From Mytilus trossulus (lineage: Eukaryota > Mollusca > Bivalvia > Mytilida > Mytilidae): a stretch of DNA of 64,000 bases. Position 1 is the first letter of the stretch. Each line of letters begins with the position of its first letter. The translations under genes and the position numbers were made by a program. Under the pieces are notes generated by a model that did no database searches, was not told where the DNA came from, and saw only the letters and a list, made by a program, of their open reading frames with translations. The stretch spans positions 90,390,059 to 90,454,058 of the forward strand of contig NC_086374.1 of NCBI RefSeq assembly GCF_036588685.1, read 5' to 3'. Positions 24,740 to 35,875 of the stretch are shown one piece after another.

Positions 24740-25810
24740 TAGTAGGATTCCACCCAGACACTAGTAGGAATGAAGTAGGAAACCACATAGATTCAAAGAT
24801 TCTATATAGAAAGTAGACGGACATGGAAAATGAACAAAAGTCTGACTGGATTTTTTAATATTCCCACTTCAAAAATCCTACTACCTAGGTGGAATTGTTA
24901 AAGTCTGTATAGATTTTTTTTTGTTTTGAAAATCTGAGTTGATTATTTATTTTCCTACTACATGTTTATGATTCCTACCAGAATTTATTTATAAATTCCT
25001 ACCAGAAAATATTTCTACCTGGAAAGTTATCTTGAACTGGATTCCTGTTTGCAAATGACACACATTTTGCAATGTTAAATGCAAGCAAGTTCCAGTTCAC
25101 AAATTCAAAAGTTGGAGGGGAAAGATTGAAAAATTGTGTTGGAATACAATGATGCAAGCTAGGGTCACACAACGTAACAATGTAGAAATGTAAGAAAATG
25201 TGGATAATCAAGACTAAAGGTAATTCTTATACATTCAAGATGATTGTTTTGTATCTGCCTGCCAAAAGTATTTAGTAATCAATTAATAATTCATTAATAG
25301 TGCATAATCTTACTCATTATTTGTTCTTTAAACTAATTTAGATCTACATGTTCTTTATGTATAACACTTTCTATAGCTTGCATACATTACATGCAGTTTC
25401 CTTAAACATTTCAAAAGTCTATTTTTTTTAAAAAGGAATTGATTCCATGAATGTCCTTTGCTCTTTGTTGTTGAGATTCAAACTTATCATTGACCCAGTT
25501 GTGTATTTTTGAATATACACTTACATTTTGTATATTTTTAGATTCCTACTAGAAAATATTTTTTTCTGGGTGGAATTTTGAAAAATTCCTACCAGGTTTT
25601 CTAGTAGGAATTTTATTTTCCTACCAAATTATTCCTGCTAATTTGCATATTCCTGGTAGGAATATACAATATTCCTACTAAGAAATTCCTGCTAATTTAA
25701 ATTTTTCGCCTATTTTCCGTGTGGATTCCTACTACTGTCTGACTGGAATATCACTTTTTTCTGGTAGGAATTCAAAGCAAACTTCCTACTATATTCTGTG
25801 TACATTCCAT
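24740..25810. repeat. Cluster of TTCCTACTA / TAGTAGGAA motifs
   Basis: More than a dozen copies of TTCCTAC(T/C)A or its complement occur in both orientations, dense at both ends (24740-25020 and 25540-25810) and sparse in the middle. The cluster may be a degraded fold-back element. I could not define exact ends. It sits directly left of the larger inverted-repeat element. Confidence 0.55.
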
Positions 25811-25900
25811 ACAGATTGTTTCATACAGGTCATACTTTGTATTTCTTACTTTTAATGGTATGATCAAAATGATGTGAATATTAATCTTGGCCAGATATTA

Positions 25901-27426
25901 CGGGGCGCCGAATGGGACTCTTGTGGTTTTGTACAAAATTCAATTCTGTCATAACAAAATCATTTTTGTCTTACAAAACTATGTGCTACAGATTTGTTTT
26001 GTGAGAACTTCAATTTTGTGATGACAAAATTCATTTGTGTAGACAAAATTCATTTTTGTCATGACAAAATTCATTTTTGTAGACAAAATTCATATTTGTC
26101 ATGACAAAAGTCAATTTTGTCTTAAAGGTATGCAAATATAAACATATTTGCCTACAAAATTGACTTTTGTTACCTGATATGGAAATTAAATCACAAAAGT
26201 CAATTGTGTACGGTAAGATTCAATTTTGTGAGACAAAATTGACTTTTGTGAAACAAAATTAACTTTTGTGAGACAAAATTGACTTTTGTGAGACAAAATT
26301 GACTTTTGTGAGACAAAATTGACTTTTGTGAGACAAAATTCAATTTTGTCATTTTTGTTGAGACAAAATTCAATTTTGTCATTTTTGTTGAGACAAAAGT
26401 CAATTTTGTTAATTTTGATGAGACAAAAGTCAATTTTGTAAATTTTGTTGAGACAAAAGTCAATTTTGTTAATTTTGTTGAGACAAAAGTCAATTTTGTT
26501 AATTTTGTTGAGACAAAAGTCAATTTTGTCAATTTTGTTGAGACAAAGGTCAATTTTGTCAATTTTGTTGAGACAAAAGTCAATTTTGTGACGACAAAAT
26601 TCATTTTTGTGATGACAAAATTCAATTTTGTAACAACAAAATTGACTTTTATGAGACAAAATTGACTTTCGTGAGACAAAATTGACTTTCGTGAGACAAA
26701 AATCAATTTTGTTGAGACAAAATTCAATTTTGTTGAGACAAAATTCAATTTTGTCATTTTTGTTGAGACAAAATTCAATTTTGTTAATTTTGTTGAGACA
26801 AAATTCAATTTATTCAATTTTGTTGAGACAAATTCAATTTTGTCAATTTTGTTGAGACAAAATTCAATTTTGTCAATTTTGTTGAGACAAAATTCAATTT
26901 TGTCAATTTTGTTGAGACAAAATTCAATTTTGTCAATTTTGTTGAGACAAAATTCAATTTTATCAATTTTGTTGAGACAAAATTCAATTTTGTCAATTTT
27001 GATGCGACAAAAGTCAATTTTGTCAATTTTGTGTAACAAAAGTCAATTTTGTGTAACAAAAGTCAATTTTGTGTAACAAAAGTCAATTTTGTGTAACAAA
27101 AGTCAATTTTGTGTAACAAAAGTCGATTTTGTATGCAAATTAGTTCACAGAAACCAAACTAAACTAATTTAAATACCAAATTGACTTTTGTCGCTCAATT
27201 TTCAATTTAGGTAACAAAAGTCAAGTCTGTGTAACAAAAATGAATTTTGTCATGACAAAAGTGACTTTTGTCCGCTGATAGATAATTTTGTATGACAAAA
27301 TTTCAAATTTGTAGTATGATACAAATTTTGTTAAACTGAACTCATTTTTGTTGAACAAAAGTCACTTTTGTCCGTACAAAATTGAATTTTGAGTACAAAA
27401 CCACAAGAGTCCCATTCGGCGCCCCG
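25901..27426. mobile_element. 1,526-bp fold-back element with tandem ACAAAA/TTTTGT core
   Basis: Inverted ends CGGGGCGCCGAATGGGACTC with further match through TTGTGGTTTTGTAC (34 bp without mismatch), flanked by TA (25899-25900 and 27427-27428). The body is a long array of quasi-palindromes of the type ACAAAATTGACTTTTGT. Three blocks are clear: 20-bp units at 26217-26340, 30-bp units at 26341-26580 and 26700-27010, and 20-bp units with GTGTAACAAAAGTCAATTTT at 27020-27130. Unit asymmetry (GAC or GTC in the centre) changes along the array. Long frames on both strands arise because 30 is a multiple of 3; they are not genes. It resembles fold-back or core-repeat transposons, with no family I can name. 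Confidence 0.85.
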
Positions 27427-27884
27427 TAGATATAGAGTAGAAGTTAAAACTTCTAAATTGTCCAAAATTATGCTTCGTAAATTTCAAAGCACCTTATTTA
27501 TTATAATTATCACATTCAATTTTGTATATAAATCTTGTGAACAATGGCGAAAATCTGCGATATTCTGTATTCACTAAAAAACTGATTGGATGAATAAAAT
27601 TATACTTGAAGTCTTTGTTCATTATCACTTCAGTTAAGTTTAAAATGTCAGCCTAGTTTGTACATTTTATATTTTCAAGTTTTCGTATCTTGTCGAAGCC
27701 AAGAGAACCTAAAGTGATCGTCATAAATTATATAATGAGTGTAAGTTACGTTTGAAAATCAACCTTAACTTGGCACATTTTTCAACATCAAATGCACAAA
27801 GTTATCACTTAATCTTCAAAATAATGGTAGGAAAATTTGTCTCCTGTTTGTTCCGTTCATAATTGTCATTCTCCCAGTCGTTAG

Positions 27885-28845
27885 TGAATACATGGATTGT
27901 CAGTGTGTGCATGGATTGTCAGTATGTACATAGATTGTCAGTGTGTACATGTATTGTCAGTGTGTGCATGGATTGTTAGTATGTACATAGATTGTCAGTG
28001 TGTACATGTATTGTCAGTGTGTGCATTGATCGCCAGTCTGTACATGTATTGTCAGTGCAAACATGGATTGTCAGTCTGTACATGGATTGTCAGTGTGTAC
28101 ATGTATTGTCAGTGTGTGCATTGACTCGCCAGTCTGAACATTGATTGTCAGTGTATACATGGATTGTAAGTGTGTACATGGATTGTCAGTCTGTACATGG
28201 ATTGTCAGTGTATACATAGATTGTCTGTGTGTACATGGATTGTCAGTGTATACATGGATTGTCAGTGTGTACATGGATTGTCAGTGTATACATGGATTGT
28301 CAGTGTGATCATGGACTGTCAGTGTGTACATAGATTGTCATTTAATACATGAATTGTCAGTGTGTACATGGATTGTCAGTGTGTACATGGATTGTCATTG
28401 AATACATGAATTGTCAGTGTGTACATGGATTGTCAGTGTGTACATGGATTTTCAGCGTATACATGGATTGTCAGTGTATACATGGATTGTCAGTCTGTAC
28501 ATGGATTGTCAGTGTGTACATGGATTGTCAGTCTATACATGAATTGTCAGTGTGTGTATGGATTGTCAGTCTGTTCATGGATTATCTGCGTATATATGGA
28601 TTCTCAATGTGTACATGGTGTGTCAGTGTGTGCATGGATTTTCAGTGTATACATGGGTTGTCAGTCTGTTCTTGGATTGTCTGTGTATTAATGGATTGTC
28701 TGTGTTAACATGGATTTTCTGCGTATATATGGATTGTCAGTGTTAACATGGATTTTCTGCGTATATATGGATTGTCAGTGTTAACATGGATTTTCTGCGT
28801 ATATATGGATTGTCAGTGTGTACATTGATTGTCAGTACACCTTTT
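27885..28845. repeat. 19-bp minisatellite, about 50 units
   Basis: Unit GTGTACATGGATTGTCAGT with variants (TATACATGG, TGTGCATGG, AATACATGAA). Near the right end a 38-bp dimer, GTTAACATGGATTTTCTG plus CGTATATATGGATTGTCAGT, is repeated three times (about 28700-28815), so the array grew at that edge most recently. Cysteine-rich frames on both strands are a by-product of the repeat. Confidence 0.9.
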
Positions 28846-28852
28846 TATATTT

Positions 28853-30163
28853 TTAGCTCACCTGGCCCAAAGGGCCAAGTGAGCTTTTCTCATCACTTGG
28901 CGTCCGGCGTCCGGCGTCCGTCGTCCGTCGTCGTCCGGCGTTAGCTTGTACAAAAATCTTCTCCTCTGAAACTACTGGGCCAAATCAAACCAAACTTGGC
29001 CACAATCATCATTGGGGTATCTAGTTTTAAAAATGTGTGGCGTGACCCGGTCATCCAACCAAGATGGCCGCCACGGCTAAAAATAGAACATAGGGGTAAA
29101 ATGCAGTTTTTGGCTTATAACTCAAAAACCAAAGCATTTAGAGGAAATCTGACATGGGATAAAAATGTTCATCAGGTCAAGATCTATCTGCCCTGAAATT
29201 TTCAGATGAATCGGTTAACCTGTTGTTGGGTTGCTGCCCCTGAATTGGTAATTTTGAGGAAATTTTGCTGTTTTTGGTTATTATCTTGAATATTATTATA
29301 GATAGAGATAAACTGTAAACAGTAATAATGTTCAGCAAAGTTAGATTTACAAATAAGTCAACATGACCGAAATGGTCAGTTGACCCCTTTAGGAGTTATT
29401 GCCCTTTATAGTCAATTTTTAACCATTTTTCATAAATCTAAGTAATCTTTTACAAAAATCTTCTCCTCTGAAACTACTGAGCCAAATTAATCCAAACTTG
29501 GCCACAATCATTTTTGGGGTATCTAGTTTAAAAAATGTGTGGCGTGACCCGGTCAACCAACCAAGATGGCCGCCACGGCTAAAAATAGAACATAGGGGTA
29601 AAATGCAGTTTTTGGCTTATAACTCAAAAACCAAAGCATTTTGAGGAAATTTGACTTGGGGATAAAAATGTTTATCAGGTCAATATCTATCTGCCCTGAA
29701 ATTTTCAGATGAATTGGACAATCGGTTGTTGGCTTGCTGCCCTCCAATTGGTAATTTTTAAAGAAATTTTGCCGTTTTTGGTTATTATCTTGAATACTAT
29801 TATAGATAGAGATAAACTGTAAACAGCAATAATGTTCAGCAAAGTAAGATCTACAAATAAGTCAACATGACCTAAATAGTCAATTGACCCCTTAAGGAGT
29901 TATTGCCCTTTATAGTCAATTTTTAACAATTTTCATTAATTCGGTAAATTTATGTAAATTTTTAACAAATATTTTTCTCTGTTACTAATGGGCAAGGTTC
30001 ATTATAGATATAATTGTAAGAAGCAAGAACGTTCAGTAAAGTAAGAACTTGAAACACATCACTATCACCAAAATACAATTTTGTCATGAATCCATTTGTG
30101 TCCTTTGTTTAATATGCACATAGACCAAGGTGAGCGACACAGGCTCTTTAGAGCCTCTAGTTA
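28853..30163 (+). mobile_element. 1.3-kb bivalve repeat (TAGCTCACCTGG ... GAGCCTCTAG)
   Basis: Starts TTAGCTCACCTGGCCCAAAG and ends AGGCTCTTTAGAGCCTCTAG. After a GTCCGGCGTCC run, a module of about 500 bp occurs twice in tandem (from 28951 and from 29453), each with CAAAAATCTTCTCCTCTGAA, AACCAAGATGGCCGCC and GTTGACCCCTTTAGGAG or close variants. I recognise this repeat as abundant in bivalve genomes but cannot name its class. No protein is encoded. Confidence 0.85.
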
Positions 30164-30719
30164 TTTTCGTTATCAGGACAGCTTTGAAAAAGAACCGATA
30201 TAGGAAGTAGATACAGGGAAAATACATTCCATTAGAATATTCAACATGAAAAAAAAAGAAAAATTACAAAAATACCTCTTTTCCAAGAAAATTGAAAAAC
30301 GGAACGTCCCTTATCAAATGGCAAAATCAAAAGCTTAGCCGTCTTTTTTTTTTGTCTCATTATGAAAGAATGAGTATAACGATGTGTACTTCATGTGAGA
30401 CACATGAACTCTATTGCTTTGTTTTATATAAAAAAAAAAAAGGTCAACGTTGATAAAAGTTCCTTGTATAAGGGAGGAATAAATCATACTTTGTTAAAAC
30501 AACTCTGATTAAAAAAAACATCCCCTGAAATTGACGTCAAGATGCTTGATTTCTTTATTGTTAATAAAAAAAATTAATTTCGAGGACAACAAATCTGCGT
30601 TCCCATGGGAACCAAATGTGTTCCTCTTCTTATGCCTCTCACTAAATAATTTAAGTTTGGTTATTAAGCTGAACACATATATCCCATCTTCCTTGTAATA
30701 GAAGATACAACTGATTCAG

Positions 30720-31480
30720 TTAAGTTGACCCAAAATCTTGACGCATCTAGAAATTCAAAATTAGCGTCGTTTGAGAACAAAACTTTACGACAAAAGAGAT
30801 GATTTTAGTTTTCCAATTGTGAACTTTATATTTTATGAGCAACATTCCAGCAGCTCCTGCATACGGAGTATATATCTCCCGTTTGAATCGATATGCCAGA
30901 GCTAGAGTTTCCTATTATATTTTGCTTGCTAGAGGGTTTCTGCTCATAAGTAAACTATTGAACCAACAATTTTAATAGGTGATGATGAAATCGTCCTTTC
31001 GAAAAGAATTATTGACGCCATCACGAGTTGGTTGACCATTATGAAATATCTGTTTCACAGATGACGACGAATATATTCAAATCGTCGTTATCACAATTCC
31101 GTCCCCCTTCTTAAATGTGACCTACCGAATAAGACTTCGACGAGTTAGTACTGATATAAGCAACATGACGAGTGCCACATTTGGATCAGGATTAGCTTAC
31201 CCTTCTAGAGCACCTAAGATTACCCAAGTTTTCTGTGGGGTTTGTGTTGCTTAGTATTTTGTTTTCTTTATGTTTTGTGTATCGTTGTTGACTTTTGGTC
31301 GTTTTCTTTTCTTTCTTTTTTTTGCCATGGCGATGTCAGTTTATTTTCGACTTATGAGTTAGGATGTCCTGTGCTATCTTTTCTCGTCTACAAGTTTAGC
31401 CGTGATTTTCTCAATTTGAAAAGTTTCAAATTTTTCATGCCGGTGCCTAGTAAAGCCGTCTATACTGTGTAGTTTTCTCA
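30720..31480 (+). pseudogene. Reverse-transcriptase C-terminal fragment with retroelement tail
   Basis: About 30778-30825 reads KLYDKRDDFSFPIVNF; after a frameshift about 30838-30903 reads SNIPAAPAYGVYISRLNRY. These are the segments that follow the catalytic domain in a reverse-transcriptase family common in bivalves. From 31006 the sequence (CGCCATCACGAGTTGGTTGA, then AGCAACATGACGAGTGCC) matches 46473-46860. Frameshifts and stops show that it is dead. Family assignment uncertain, perhaps Penelope-like. Confidence 0.65.
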
Positions 31481-32070
31481 TTTTTAAAGGCCGTACGGTG
31501 CTGATATCCACATCTTTTGAACTCGTGTGTATAGTTGTCTCATTTGCAATCATACTCTATTTTCTTAATTTCATAATGAATACATATAATAAAGACTTTC
31601 GTGTAAGTATAAAGAAAACATTACTATTTAATCTTTTTTTTTTCTTAAAAATTAACACAACAGATAAAAACACTTCAACCAATAAAAACTTAATTTAGTC
31701 GCACAGTTTTATATTTAAAAAAACTTTTAAACTGCAACTACCATATTTTTTCATTACAAGATTTGTTTGAAATAAAGTTATAAGTACGAAATTTAAATCA
31801 ATTCCAATACCAGCAACTTTCATAAAAAATAAGGCTAAAAACAAGTTGAAAAAAAGCGGTGTTCCTTTATATTGACACATTGTAACAGTATTTGGTTCTT
31901 TCAAAAGTTCCATTTGCTAAAGACATCTTTGGACTTCTTCTCACATCATTGGCTAGGTGAATCGTTTTTGTTTTTTTTAAATTCGCTTTGATTAACGTAA
32001 ACAATGGCAGTTTTATAAACTTTAAATTATATGGCAGTAATCATTTAAAGCATATAGCAACAGTATATAT

Positions 32071-33324
32071 CTAATTATAAAGAGTACTTTTCGACCTTCT
32101 GAGTGACCAGTGTCCTAGTCCTAAATTACGACCAAATTCTTTAATATGGACGGAACCCATTTTTGGCAGTGCTTTTTCCAAATCATGTACCGGTTGAACA
32201 GATAAGTTCGTACGTTTCAAGGTTCTCTTTCTCTGCTGTATATCACAGTTTATATTTTCTGTTTGTTCTCTCAGTTTAGCCAACTCTGTAACGGATTGGA
32301 GGCTGGTTGATTTTGAATGAATAGCCTCTAACATTAGTTTATAATATTTTACTGTCCGTAGTCTTGTATCAATGATCATTTTCTCATTTTCTAAATCGCT
32401 TTTAACCTTTTCATATTTTGACTCTAGTTCTCCATTTAAGTTTTGTTCTATTTCATCTAGGTATTCGTCCATAACTTTACGGAAAATTGAAATGTTATCT
32501 TTTCCCATTTGGAGTTGTTCGTCTAATCTTTGTAAATTACGTTTTCTATCATCTGAAAGCTCTTGAGATTCAGTTTCAAGAAAGTCTAGTTTCGGATCTA
32601 ATTCCTTCGTAGTATGATTTCCTTTAATTTCCGGGGCAACTTCTGATATCTGTAGCACGCCTTTATTAAGGAAATAGCAGGTTCTGTGCTGTATTTTCCC
32701 ACAAATGTTACACGTTGTTGTCCAGTCACGAGGACAAAAGTACGCCATGTCCTCTTTTGGATGATGAACGCACTTTTGATAAGGGAATCTCAGCTTTGTA
32801 GCATCTTGTAGATCTGTCGTAGGGTGGTAGATCTTCATTGTGGTTAGCTGCCGATGCAAATCCATGTGATCGAAACATAACGCATTTGCACAGTATCCAC
32901 ACCACTTCACAGCCTCCCTTGTGCAACCATCATTAAAATGACAAACCTTTTGTTCAATGGCTGGTTCACATAACAGAGTGGAACACACGGTACCAATTGG
33001 TAGGTTTTCTGCGTACGATTTAGCGTTTAGTTTGCCTAATGTTTGGAACACCATCATTTTGCATTCTGGACAATGTATTTCTATCTTTCCCGGAGAATCC
33101 TTGATAATTTTCTCCACATATTTTGTCAGACATGGTTCACAAAACGAATGCAAACAAGGAAGGCACTTAGGTACACGGATTTGTTTGTCACAAAGGATAC
33201 AGAGTAGAATATCCACCACTTTCGCTTTATCGTCTGCTTCTGTATCAGTAATTTCCGGCTCCTCAGCCACAATATTTACAGGTTCTTCTTTTGGAGGTTC
33301 GTCTTTCGGCTTCTTGGACGCCAT
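32071..33324 (-). CDS. RING/B-box/coiled-coil protein, 417 residues (cluster gene 2)
   Basis: Tripartite-motif protein, a probable ubiquitin ligase. The start is the ATG at 33324 (MASKKPKDEPP); the frame stays open five codons further up, but only with TTG. An acidic, Pro/Glu-rich N terminus (1-35) precedes the RING: C42, C45, C57, H59, C62, C65, C85, C88. The linker is YAENLPIGTVCSTLL (105-118). B-box 1: C128, C134, C142, C145, C150, H153, H157. B-box 2: C185, H188, C197, C205, C208, H213. Coiled coil about 243-330. The tail carries KMGSVHIKEFGR and ends in LRRSKSTLYN. There is no further domain. Intronless. Gene 3 follows 947 bp to the right on the same strand, so the two are head-to-tail neighbours. 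The RING and B-box spacing is almost identical to gene 1. Confidence 0.9.
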   Translation of the reverse strand: MASKKPKDEPPKEEPVNIVAEEPEITDTEADDKAKVVDILLCILCDKQIRVPKCLPCLHSFCEPCLTKYVEKIIKDSPGKIEIHCPECKMMVFQTLGKLNAKSYAENLPIGTVCSTLLCEPAIEQKVCHFNDGCTREAVKWCGYCANALCFDHMDLHRQLTTMKIYHPTTDLQDATKLRFPYQKCVHHPKEDMAYFCPRDWTTTCNICGKIQHRTCYFLNKGVLQISEVAPEIKGNHTTKELDPKLDFLETESQELSDDRKRNLQRLDEQLQMGKDNISIFRKVMDEYLDEIEQNLNGELESKYEKVKSDLENEKMIIDTRLRTVKYYKLMLEAIHSKSTSLQSVTELAKLREQTENINCDIQQRKRTLKRTNLSVQPVHDLEKALPKMGSVHIKEFGRNLGLGHWSLRRSKSTLYN

Positions 33325-33734
33325 GTTGGACGTAACCAATGGATATGTTGCATACTGCCATTTAGGTTTACAGAAATATTGATGAACGATAAAGGTCTCT
33401 TCGTATGGTTATTTGACTTTATGTAGGTCTCCATTGTAACTTGACGAATTGTTTAAATCTTATCTACATAGTCCTTAGTAATTTAGTAAACGGTTGGTGT
33501 TTAAAACAGTAAACGTATTCTATAGCAGACACGAACTAAACTGACATATAATATCACTAAATGTATTTGAAATTAACTTAAGGTATTTAATGTTATTTAA
33601 TATTTGAAAATTACAAAAGAATTGATTATAACTCGTATTAAATAACGATGAAATGCATTGGAAATAAATATGTATAACTAAGGTTAATACCTTTTATACC
33701 GTTACATAAGCTGTTCATCTTTTTTTTTTATAAA

Positions 33735-34075
33735 TATATAAAATTTACTTGATATGAAATGCATGTTTAACCCCGCCACATTATTTATGTATGTGCCTGT
33801 CCCAAGTCAGGAGCCTGTAATTCAGTGGTTGTCGTTTGTTTATGTGTTACATATTTGTTTTTCGTTAAATTTTTTTATATAAATAAGGCCGTAAGTTTTC
33901 TCTTTTTTGTTTTACATTGTCACATCGTGGCTTTTTATAGCTGAGTATGCGGTATGGGCTTTGCTCATTGATGAAGGCCATACGGTGACCTATAGTTGTT
34001 AATGTCTGTGTCATTTTGGACTCTTGTGGACAGTTGACTCATTGGCAATCATACAACATCTTCTTTTTATATATA
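33735..34075 (-). repeat. Longest copy of the AAGAAGATGTGGTATGAT repeat family
   Basis: Reads on the plus strand GCATGTTTAACCCCGCCACA, AGTCAGGAGCCTGTAATTC, GAAGGCCATACGGTGACC and CAATCATACAACATCTTC. The last part is the reverse of the motif seen at 7228. It fills most of the gap between cluster genes 2 and 3 and lies just beyond the stop codon of gene 2's right-hand neighbour. Confidence 0.8.
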
Positions 34076-34270
34076 TATCTGTTTGACGAATTCCTAACGT
34101 ATTTTTTACCAAGACTCTGAGCTTACTGACAATAATCAATAATAAAGACAAATTAAAATAAGAAAACTAAACATTTAAGAATATTTATACATAATTTAAA
34201 TAAATATCTCTTAATAAATTAAGTTTTGAGCAACTTTAATGCCAAGTGCTGCACATGCTGAACAAATGAA

Positions 34271-35875
34271 TTACAGAGTGGATTTTGATAGTGATGTCCC
34301 CTTAAATAGGTTGGTTTTAGATCTGATTGGTGGTGGTACTGGTGCAAGTTTGTAGGCTGATATTTCCCGCCTTTGTAGAGATCCCATTTTATTGATTTGT
34401 TTGAAATATTCTGCGTAGGTTGTAATTGATACTTCAAAAGTTTTGGCTTTTCTTTTAAAGGTATGGATATCACCTTCAACGTTTTTAGTTTGGTCCCTAA
34501 GCTGCGACATTTCAGTTATTGCTTGGGTATCTGGCGAGTGTATGGTTATATTTTCCATTAGGTTTTGATAGTGAACGACAGTCCTCAGTTTAATTTCCGC
34601 TTTGTCTCTTTCTTCTTCTAGATCTATCCGTGTGCGCTCGTAAATCTCGGTAAGCTCGTCATGAAGGTCATCTTCCAGCTGGTCAAGGTGATCGTTGATG
34701 TTTTGTCGTATTGTAGAAATACTTTCACGACCTAACCTCAGCTGTAACTCAAGTTCATCAAGATTTTTTATTCGGTCATCGGAAATTTCTTCGGCTTCTT
34801 CACGTAACGTATCTAGTCGTTTCTTTAAAGTTTTAGCATGCTTACTGTCTTTTACTCTTACTGCAGCGACCGGAAGTGGTACGACACTTCCTTTCTGATT
34901 GTCGCATATCTTGTGCAACATCTTACGGCAAACATGGCAACACGGAGTCCATTCCTCTTTACAAAATAAATGCAGATCTTCTTTCTTGTGAAAATGACAC
35001 TTTTGATAAGGGAACATTAAAGTGTTTGATTTTCCTCTAATGTCATCTAGGCTCACCGTTGGATGGCGCTGTTTTATTGAAGTTAATTGTTTGTGGTATT
35101 GAACATGCTCTTCACAAAATGCAAGTGCACAGTAACCACACCAAGACACTGCTTTATTTAAATCACTGTTACATACATTACAAAGTCTTGTCCTTGCTGC
35201 CTTTTTGCTAAGAACCGTCGAAATCAGCGTACTTGTAGGCAGAGATTCGATATATTCCCGAGCATTAATTCTGTTCCTTGATACAAGAACTACAGCATGG
35301 CATAATGGACACGTGATCGTTGTTGTTTTCGAACGGTCAATCAATTTTTTAACATATGTTTCTAGGCAAGATTCACAAAAAGAATGCAAACATGGCAATA
35401 TCTTTGGCATTCGCATATTCTCGGAACAGAGTGGGCATTTGACTAGAAGAAACTGAGCCTCTTTTTGGTCATGAGAAGGTCCGTTGAGTTCAAGATCTAA
35501 CGAAACCTCAGTCGTTGCACGTGACAATGATGTGCCACTTCTTTCTCCGTCAGTTCGAGGGGAATTCTCTTTGCTATTTATATCACCATTTAATATTGAA
35601 TCTTTTAATTCTTCTACATTTTCGTTTACACTAAAATTCCTCGTTTGTTCCGTGTTACTATCATCCCTCGTTTCAATTGGTTCTTCTTTGTTTGTACCTG
35701 GTGGATCTTTTGAATTTCGGGATTCACCATTCTGACTAGATGTTTTGAACTGTTGCATATCCGCTCCATCATCTGGTTGTTTACCAGTGACTTGATCATA
35801 CAGATTGTTCTCCAAGTGATCTGCTACTGTTTCTTGATGAGTAAGAACATTATATTGCTGTACTTCATCAGCCAT
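34271..35875 (-). CDS. RING/B-box/coiled-coil protein, 534 residues (cluster gene 3)
   Basis: Tripartite-motif protein with a long N-terminal extension (1-143) rich in D, E, N, S and T, probably disordered. RING: C147, C150, C162, H164, C167, C170, C189, C192. Linker YIESLPTSTLISTVLSKK (208-225). B-box 1: C232, C235, C246, C249, C254, H257, H261. B-box 2: C293, H296, C305, C312/C313, C316, H321. Coiled coil about 345-440. The C terminus has KMGSLQRREISAYK, then a proline patch (APVPPPIRSK) and a Ser/Lys-rich end. There is no propeller. The start ATG at 35875 is preceded by AT-rich sequence without an obvious splice acceptor. Intronless. The KMGS(L/V) motif after the coiled coil is shared with gene 2, in line with recent common descent. 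Confidence 0.9.
   Translation of the reverse strand: MADEVQQYNVLTHQETVADHLENNLYDQVTGKQPDDGADMQQFKTSSQNGESRNSKDPPGTNKEEPIETRDDSNTEQTRNFSVNENVEELKDSILNGDINSKENSPRTDGERSGTSLSRATTEVSLDLELNGPSHDQKEAQFLLVKCPLCSENMRMPKILPCLHSFCESCLETYVKKLIDRSKTTTITCPLCHAVVLVSRNRINAREYIESLPTSTLISTVLSKKAARTRLCNVCNSDLNKAVSWCGYCALAFCEEHVQYHKQLTSIKQRHPTVSLDDIRGKSNTLMFPYQKCHFHKKEDLHLFCKEEWTPCCHVCRKMLHKICDNQKGSVVPLPVAAVRVKDSKHAKTLKKRLDTLREEAEEISDDRIKNLDELELQLRLGRESISTIRQNINDHLDQLEDDLHDELTEIYERTRIDLEEERDKAEIKLRTVVHYQNLMENITIHSPDTQAITEMSQLRDQTKNVEGDIHTFKRKAKTFEVSITTYAEYFKQINKMGSLQRREISAYKLAPVPPPIRSKTNLFKGTSLSKSTL

Noticed and set aside
26186-27059. Long overlapping frames of 279 and 157 codons on the minus strand, plus shorter ones on both strands
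   Set aside because: They come from the 20/30-bp ACAAAA/TTTTGT array of the fold-back element. Several frames are open at once, as expected for a repeat whose unit lacks stops.
27897-28746. Cysteine-rich frames on both strands
   Set aside because: By-products of the 19-bp minisatellite; all three frames cycle through the same peptide, and no start or splice context is convincing.
27885-28845. CRISPR-like array
   Set aside because: The repeats are directly adjacent with no unique spacers, and the genome is animal.
29000-29750. Short frames inside the 1.3-kb bivalve element
   Set aside because: The element is present twice as non-coding modules and the frames differ between the modules.
33325-33339. 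Five extra N-terminal residues on cluster gene 2
   Set aside because: They would start with TTG. The first ATG (33324), in ACATGG context, is the sensible start for an animal gene.
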